DNA from: Nigrospora sphaerica
Taxonomy: Eukaryota; Ascomycota; Sordariomycetes; Amphisphaeriales; Apiosporaceae
Direction: 5' to 3'
NCBI GenBank assembly: GCA_018287875.1
Contig: JAGVVL010000025.1
Coordinates: 682,001-746,000 of the forward strand
DNA: 64,000 bases
This document shows, piece after piece, positions 59,490-64,000 of this stretch (position 1 is the stretch's first letter; each line of letters begins with the position of its first letter). The position numbers were made by a program, and so were the translations under genes. The notes under the pieces are model-generated. The model saw only the letters and a program-made list of their open reading frames with translations. It was not told the origin of the DNA and did no database searches.

Positions 59490-60701
59490 TCATACAGCAA
59501 GAAGCACCATCGTCGTCATCGTGAAGACTGTGACCCCAAACACGCCACCAAGGCCACCGACCCACGCGGCCGGCCGGGACGAAGCCGAATGCACGAGGAC
59601 GGGCGTGCCCAGCTTGTGCGTCTCGTCGATGCTGCATACGTTGTGGCAGACGTCGTCGGCCCTCCTGGACAGATGTTCCTCGAGCGACCGGGGCTGGAAC
59701 GGGGGCGAGGGCGAGACGGCGCGCTTGTTGGCGTCGGTGGTCTTCCGGGAACCGGTCGAGTTATACAACATCTCGACCCACTGGATCTGAAGGTAGGCGG
59801 CGTCGCCGTTGGCCATGGTGCCGGACCAGGAGCCGCCGTCGCTCCAGGCGTTAAAGATGACTTGGGAGGGGTCGCGCGGGGTCTGGAAGGCGATCTGCGC
59901 GACCTGCTCGCCGTCGACGTACCAGGTGACGCTGTCGGGGGCCCAGTCCATACGGTGCAGCGCCCAGGCGTCCCAGCCAGCGGGGACGGTGGCGTTGCGC
60001 GTCGCCGCCGCCACCTCGTCGTCGTCGTCGGGCCCGGCGGCCCGGCTGTACGACGGCTGGTTCGTGTACTGGATCCGGTCCGGCGGGTCCATGGTCCGGA
60101 TCTCTAAGTCGGCCTCCTGTACCGGGTCGCTGCCCAGGTACGTGAACATGGCCGTGATGGCGCCCGGCGCGCCCACCGTCCGCGCGTACATGCGCACCGA
60201 GAGGAAGTGGTAGCTCTGCGGCACCGACTCGACCTCGGCCGCCGACTGCAAGTCGCCCAGCCGCGCCGTGCGCAGCGTCATGAAGGTGTCGGACGCCGGG
60301 TCGGGGTCCCCGTTCCGCTCGATGTAAACGTTGCTCGGCGAGTTGACCATCAGCACGGTAGGGCCCCCACTGCCCTCGTTCGCCACGCTCAGGCCTTTCG
60401 AGTTGTTCCAGTTCATGATGCCCCAGGTCTCGTTCCACTCGGCGGTGGCAAAGTAGGCGTTGGCGACGGGGGCCCGGCGGTTCTCATCGGCATCGTCCAG
60501 CAGAGACGGGACATGGACGTAGTCCGAAAGAGAGCGGAAATCGTGGAACTTGTGGTTGCGGAAGTATTGCGCATTGGTTCCGTTGACGACATAGCAGTCG
60601 CACTCACTGTCGTCGGCCGTTTTATACTCGGCAGCGGCGCAGAGAGTCGTGGCGTACAGAGCACCCCAAAGCAAACGGAGCGATCTGGAGGAAACCATCA
60701 T
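59490..60701 (-). CDS. Secreted GH16-type glycoside hydrolase, probably GPI-anchored
   Basis: The frame starts at ATG 60701-60699 (a second ATG follows at once) and gives 403 aa ending at TGA. No intron is needed. Residues 1-24 form a signal peptide (SLRLLWGALYATTLCAAA). A short Cys pair (SECDC) follows, then a concanavalin-like jelly-roll. The GH16 catalytic motif E-x-D-x-E is seen as Glu196-Ala-Asp198-Leu-Glu200 (EADLEIRTMD). Downstream WALHRMDWAPDSVTWYVDGE and VIFNAWSDGGSWSG are also typical of the fold. The last ~25 residues are hydrophobic after a small-residue Ser/Pro stretch, which suggests GPI attachment. Expected substrate is beta-1,3/1,4-glucan, with a role at the cell wall or outside the cell. 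Exact subfamily is uncertain. Confidence 0.88.
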   Translation of the reverse strand: MMVSSRSLRLLWGALYATTLCAAAEYKTADDSECDCYVVNGTNAQYFRNHKFHDFRSLSDYVHVPSLLDDADENRRAPVANAYFATAEWNETWGIMNWNNSKGLSVANEGSGGPTVLMVNSPSNVYIERNGDPDPASDTFMTLRTARLGDLQSAAEVESVPQSYHFLSVRMYARTVGAPGAITAMFTYLGSDPVQEADLEIRTMDPPDRIQYTNQPSYSRAAGPDDDDEVAAATRNATVPAGWDAWALHRMDWAPDSVTWYVDGEQVAQIAFQTPRDPSQVIFNAWSDGGSWSGTMANGDAAYLQIQWVEMLYNSTGSRKTTDANKRAVSPSPPFQPRSLEEHLSRRADDVCHNVCSIDETHKLGTPVLVHSASSRPAAWVGGLGGVFGVTVFTMTTMVLLAV

Positions 60702-63161
60702 AGCAAACAGTCTCGTCAACGTGGCTCCGCTCAGCCCAGCAGTCACACCCAACTAGCGAGGCAAGGAGAGAGACTGAGTCTTCGACGGGCTCGTACGGTC
60801 AAGAAGACGAGGCTGTATATTTGAGCCCAAAATAATGTAACCCGGGGGGCCGTGAAGGCAGAGTCATAGCGCAACGGTCCCAATGTGACCCGTGAGAGGC
60901 GCGGGCAGGTAATATAGACTGTAAGCGCAGGGAGAGGCCCCGGGCGGACGGGAGACCCTACGGCAAGGGTGTACTTTTAGGCGGATGGAAAAGGAAGCAA
61001 CAGGGCTTTGGCGAGTGCAGTATGCAGTTCTTCACCTGGCCAAGCAGAGGGGGATGGGAGAGAGGAGACCACGGCCTGCCTCGCTCGATATGCCCAAGAT
61101 GGAAGGTTATGGGCAGACGAGGAACGAGAGCGGCCGGGCTCCCAACGCGGCCGCGTCTGCTCTTGCAGAAGAGCGACGCATCCCGCACAGACGTGACGGT
61201 CTTGGGCGGGTTCCCATTGGTGAGACGAGGGGGTGGAGGCCTAGAAGTTCGAGGGGGGGGACTTCAGGTACGGCGAGCTAGTTGAACTTTTGCGTCTATC
61301 GTGGTGGCGCAATATATGATGCACGAGTAGGCAATGCAGGAAGAATTGAATACTGCTGAATAGTCCCATTTGGCTAAATAGCCGGGGCTGCCGTGGGGTG
61401 GTGAGCCGTTGACGCATGCCCTACAGGGGGAAGGAAAGACAGGCCTGCATCGATTGGCCCGGTGAAGCTGCGAGGCCGACGTGATGATCGGGGGGGCATG
61501 GCGAGACCTGCCCGCCGTGAGGGTGTGTGTGTATGTAGGCAATATGAGAAACTATTCCGGCAGCCCGCAGGAAAAAAAAAACAGGCAAGACGATCCTTTG
61601 CTCGATGGGAAGCATCCGCGATGGCAGGGGTGGGGGGTCGACCGAGTTGCTGCATGCGGGACACGATATATTCGGCAGCAGGGCGGAGCAAGCGGAGGGG
61701 CAGAGGCTGCAGCAACCGGGAAAGAGCTGAAGGACAGACGTTGCAGCAACTGGGGAAGAGCTGAAAGACAGAGGTTGCAGCAACTGGGGAAGGACGTCGT
61801 CGCCGCGGCCACACACACACACACACACATCGTCGTACACGCAAACAGCGGCTACACGGTACAACTATAACTGTGCGGTAAGGCGGAACGGATGCTCGGC
61901 GCAGATTCACGACTTGCAGGTTGCCCGGTCCCATTTGGAGTGGCGCTAGCAGCAGCTGAAGCGGGAAGGGCGAGTCCCCCAACCAACCATGCCACCGCCG
62001 AAGGGGGCTGGGATGGCGATGCCGGGCATCCATGTTCGTGTTTGCATTGGTAGTCCTCCACGGGGACGGACGCGGCGGGTAAACAAGTTCGCGACAGCTG
62101 GGGCGCCTTGGCTTGCCTGGGTGTCAGATGCCTTAGGTAATATGGGATGTAAATGCATCTTGGATGCACGGGATGTTGGGGGGGACACTGCTACTGGCCG
62201 AGACGAAGACTGCGTCTACGACGGCGAATAACCGTCGTACCAGTTGCCCCCCCGCGCTCATTATGCAGGCCGGGTGAGCTATTGTATGCAGGCTCTGGGA
62301 AAGGAGGCCCGTCCCAGCCGCCGCGTTGCTTCATCCATGGCTTCACCGGGAACTGCGGGAGTCTGGCGATCTGCCGTAGGAAGTGAGACAGAACAAAAGT
62401 GGTCTCCAGACAGGCGTAGGCACAGGCATGAGAACAAAAGGTACCGAGTACCTGCTTTGGAGCTTCCAGTGGACAATGAGGGATCGTCTGATCCCATCCC
62501 ACTTCAATGGATAAAGTACCAGAGGCAAAAAAGGCTGCAGCTGCATGGATGAAACACCGAATGGAGGACGAGATGCATTGGGCCTTCCCACGAACTTGGC
62601 TCGCCAGTCCGCCGGTACAGACGGCGTAGGCATCATCCCTATAGCCTGTAAAGCTCTGTACCTGAGGGTAGGTACACCATATCTGAGGCTAAGGAGTACC
62701 CAAGTACCTACCCGTCCAATCCTTGTGCACATCCCATCGGATCCGGAACAGCCTTGATCCGTCACGCGATGCCGTCAGCGCCTGTACCTGTATCCAGGCC
62801 CACCCGGGTCTTCTTTCTGCCTGCCTTTCGTCGGGTGAAGTGCAGTCTGCCAGCCATCCCTAAACTATGCGACAAGAGCAATCCCGTCGCATTTCCCTCA
62901 TTGTTGCTGCTCAACCTGACAAAGGCGCTTGACTGGTCGGTTCCAGCTCGCACACAGGAAACGTAAGGCTCCGCAGGTTCCGGCGTTCTGAAAGAATGCT
63001 ATAGCAACCTAGCCAGAGAGGTATATGCAGCCACCGGCTCCGCGACGACGATAGGGCTTTATTGGGGTTCAGGCTATGGCCACTGTGATATGACGGCTAA
63101 CGAAGGCAGGAACTCTCCCTTGTCATTTCTTTAAATTCTACCAACGTCACCTTGAAGTACC
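60702..63161. promoter_or_regulatory. Divergent upstream region of the GH16 and WW-domain genes
   Basis: About 2.5 kb between two outward-facing start codons. No credible gene is seen. It includes a 34-bp imperfect tandem repeat (61706-61793), a (CA)n tract (61810-61829) and a GTACCTA-type island (62655-62715). Confidence 0.5.
61706..61793 (+). repeat. 34-bp minisatellite, about 2.6 copies
   Basis: Units at 61706-61739, 61740-61773 and 61774-61793 share GCAGCAAC...GGGAA.GAGCTGAA-type sequence with a few substitutions. The last copy is partial. A (CA)n tract follows at 61810-61829. Confidence 0.88.
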
Positions 63162-64000
63162 ATGGGCTCTTCACCCACTCCGACCACCTCCCCAGAGCCT
63201 TCCGCTGCCGAGGCGGCTCAGCCTGCTGCTGCTACCGACCCCATCGGCTCTCCGGGCGAGGCCACATCCCAACCGGCTTCCGCCCCAATCGCAGAGCCGC
63301 CAAGTGTGCCTGATGCCCCCGAGGAAGCCAGGTCTCCGGCCACGTCCACAGCATCACGGGAATCTGGCGATGCCTCCCCTGTCACTTCCGACGCAGACAC
63401 CGAGGAGAAGACCGAGGGTGCCGAGGTAAATGCGCCGCCGCTCCCCGACGAGGCTCCACCGCTTCCCGAAGAGGCGCCGCCTGCTGCAGAGGACGACGGC
63501 TGGGATTTCCACTGGGATGCCGCGCACCAGGCCTACTTTTTCTACAACCGCTTCACCAACGAGACCACATGGGAGAACCCCCGGTTGAGGGCAACCGGCA
63601 GCAGTAGCGTCGGGCCGTCCACCGCGGCACCCGTCACGGCCGAGCCGCCGAAAAACGAGCGGCTGCCTGCTGGAGGCTACAATCCGGCCGTTCATGGCGA
63701 CTACGATCCCAACGCATGGTATGCGAAGACCGAAGAGGCTGAGTCCGACCCCACGCAGCTGGCCGATCCAGCCGCCGCCTATGCCGCTATGGGGTCGTTC
63801 AACCGCTTCACTGGCCGCTGGCAAGCCGACGAGGACAATCCCGAAAAGCACAACGATGAGAACAAGACGAGACGCCAGATGAACGCCTTCTTCGACGTGG
63901 ATGCTGCAGCCAACGCCCATGACGGCCGAAGCCTCAAGGCGGAGCGATCGGGCAAGAAGCCCAGCAAGGCCGAGTTGAAGCAATTCAAAGAAAAGAGGCG
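63162..64000 (+). CDS. WW-domain protein, 3' end beyond the window
   Basis: ATG at 63162-63164 opens a frame with no stop before the right edge (279 codons seen). An Ala/Pro/Glu-rich disordered N-terminus leads to one WW domain at residues 114-140. Its signature Trp114 and Trp137, the central YFFYN aromatic block and the closing Pro140 (TTWENP) are all present. Then come KNERLPAGGYNPAVHGDYDP and a region with FNRFTGRWQ, ending in a Lys-rich stretch (GKKPSKAELKQFKEKRR). WW domains bind Pro-rich ligands. The charged C-terminal part suggests a nuclear or splicing-related role, but this is inference. The start ATG lies in context AGTACC-ATG-GGC. Because the gene is cut, total length is unknown. 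Confidence 0.85.
   Translation, partial: MGSSPTPTTSPEPSAAEAAQPAAATDPIGSPGEATSQPASAPIAEPPSVPDAPEEARSPATSTASRESGDASPVTSDADTEEKTEGAEVNAPPLPDEAPPLPEEAPPAAEDDGWDFHWDAAHQAYFFYNRFTNETTWENPRLRATGSSSVGPSTAAPVTAEPPKNERLPAGGYNPAVHGDYDPNAWYAKTEEAESDPTQLADPAAAYAAMGSFNRFTGRWQADEDNPEKHNDENKTRRQMNAFFDVDAAANAHDGRSLKAERSGKKPSKAELKQFKEKR

Overview
The window is nuclear DNA of a filamentous ascomycete, most likely a Sordariomycete. This rests on fungal families (Zn2Cys6 activator, bZIP factor, Rix1, Ypp1, Clu1, TFIIIC Tfc4), short introns (about 53-157 nt) with GTRNGT-type donors and CTRAC branch points just before a C/TAG acceptor, GC-rich codon use, no operons, and wide intergenic spaces full of homopolymers and microsatellites. 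No tRNA, rRNA, intact transposon or CRISPR array was recognised by eye.

Layout, left to right. 94-2574 (-): fungal protein of unknown function, divergent from clu1. 3660-7701 (+): CLU1 (eIF3-associated clustered-mitochondria protein). 8567-8920 (+): ribosomal protein L29. 13243-15094 (+): Vts1, a SAM-domain RNA-binding repressor. 16309-20263 (+): TFIIIC subunit Tfc4/Sfc4. 20592-23052 (-): Zn2Cys6 transcription factor. 24675-26608 (-): Sec12, the Sar1 exchange factor. 31603-33279 (-): bZIP transcription factor. About 33.3-46.8 kb: a 13 kb stretch with no convincing gene, rich in (GT)n, (CA)n, poly-G and poly-C. 46843-47869 (+): an unresolved, possibly broken locus starting with a signal peptide. 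48679-49673 (+): SMP-30/gluconolactonase-like protein. 51036-51558 (+): small secreted four-cysteine protein. 51955-55805 (-): Ypp1-like TPR protein. 56915-59304 (+): Rix1. 59490-60701 (-): GH16-type secreted glucanase-like protein. 63162-end (+): WW-domain protein, cut by the right edge.

The genes do not form one pathway. Most are conserved housekeeping genes: translation (CLU1, L29), mRNA decay (Vts1), Pol III transcription (Tfc4), ER export (Sec12), plasma-membrane PI4-kinase (Ypp1) and 60S assembly (Rix1). Two regulators and three or four secreted or metabolic genes lie between them. The accessory parts are 26.6-31.6, 33.3-48.6 and 49.7-51.6 kb. Coding exons were assembled by hand from reading frame, splice signals and phase, and all the spliced models close in frame. 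Nothing in the window amounts to a clearly new molecular system. The best leads are the small secreted protein, the broken secreted-protein locus, the large gene-free region upstream of the bZIP gene, the dispersed GTACCTA-type islands, and the zinc cluster built from a 22-nt micro-exon.
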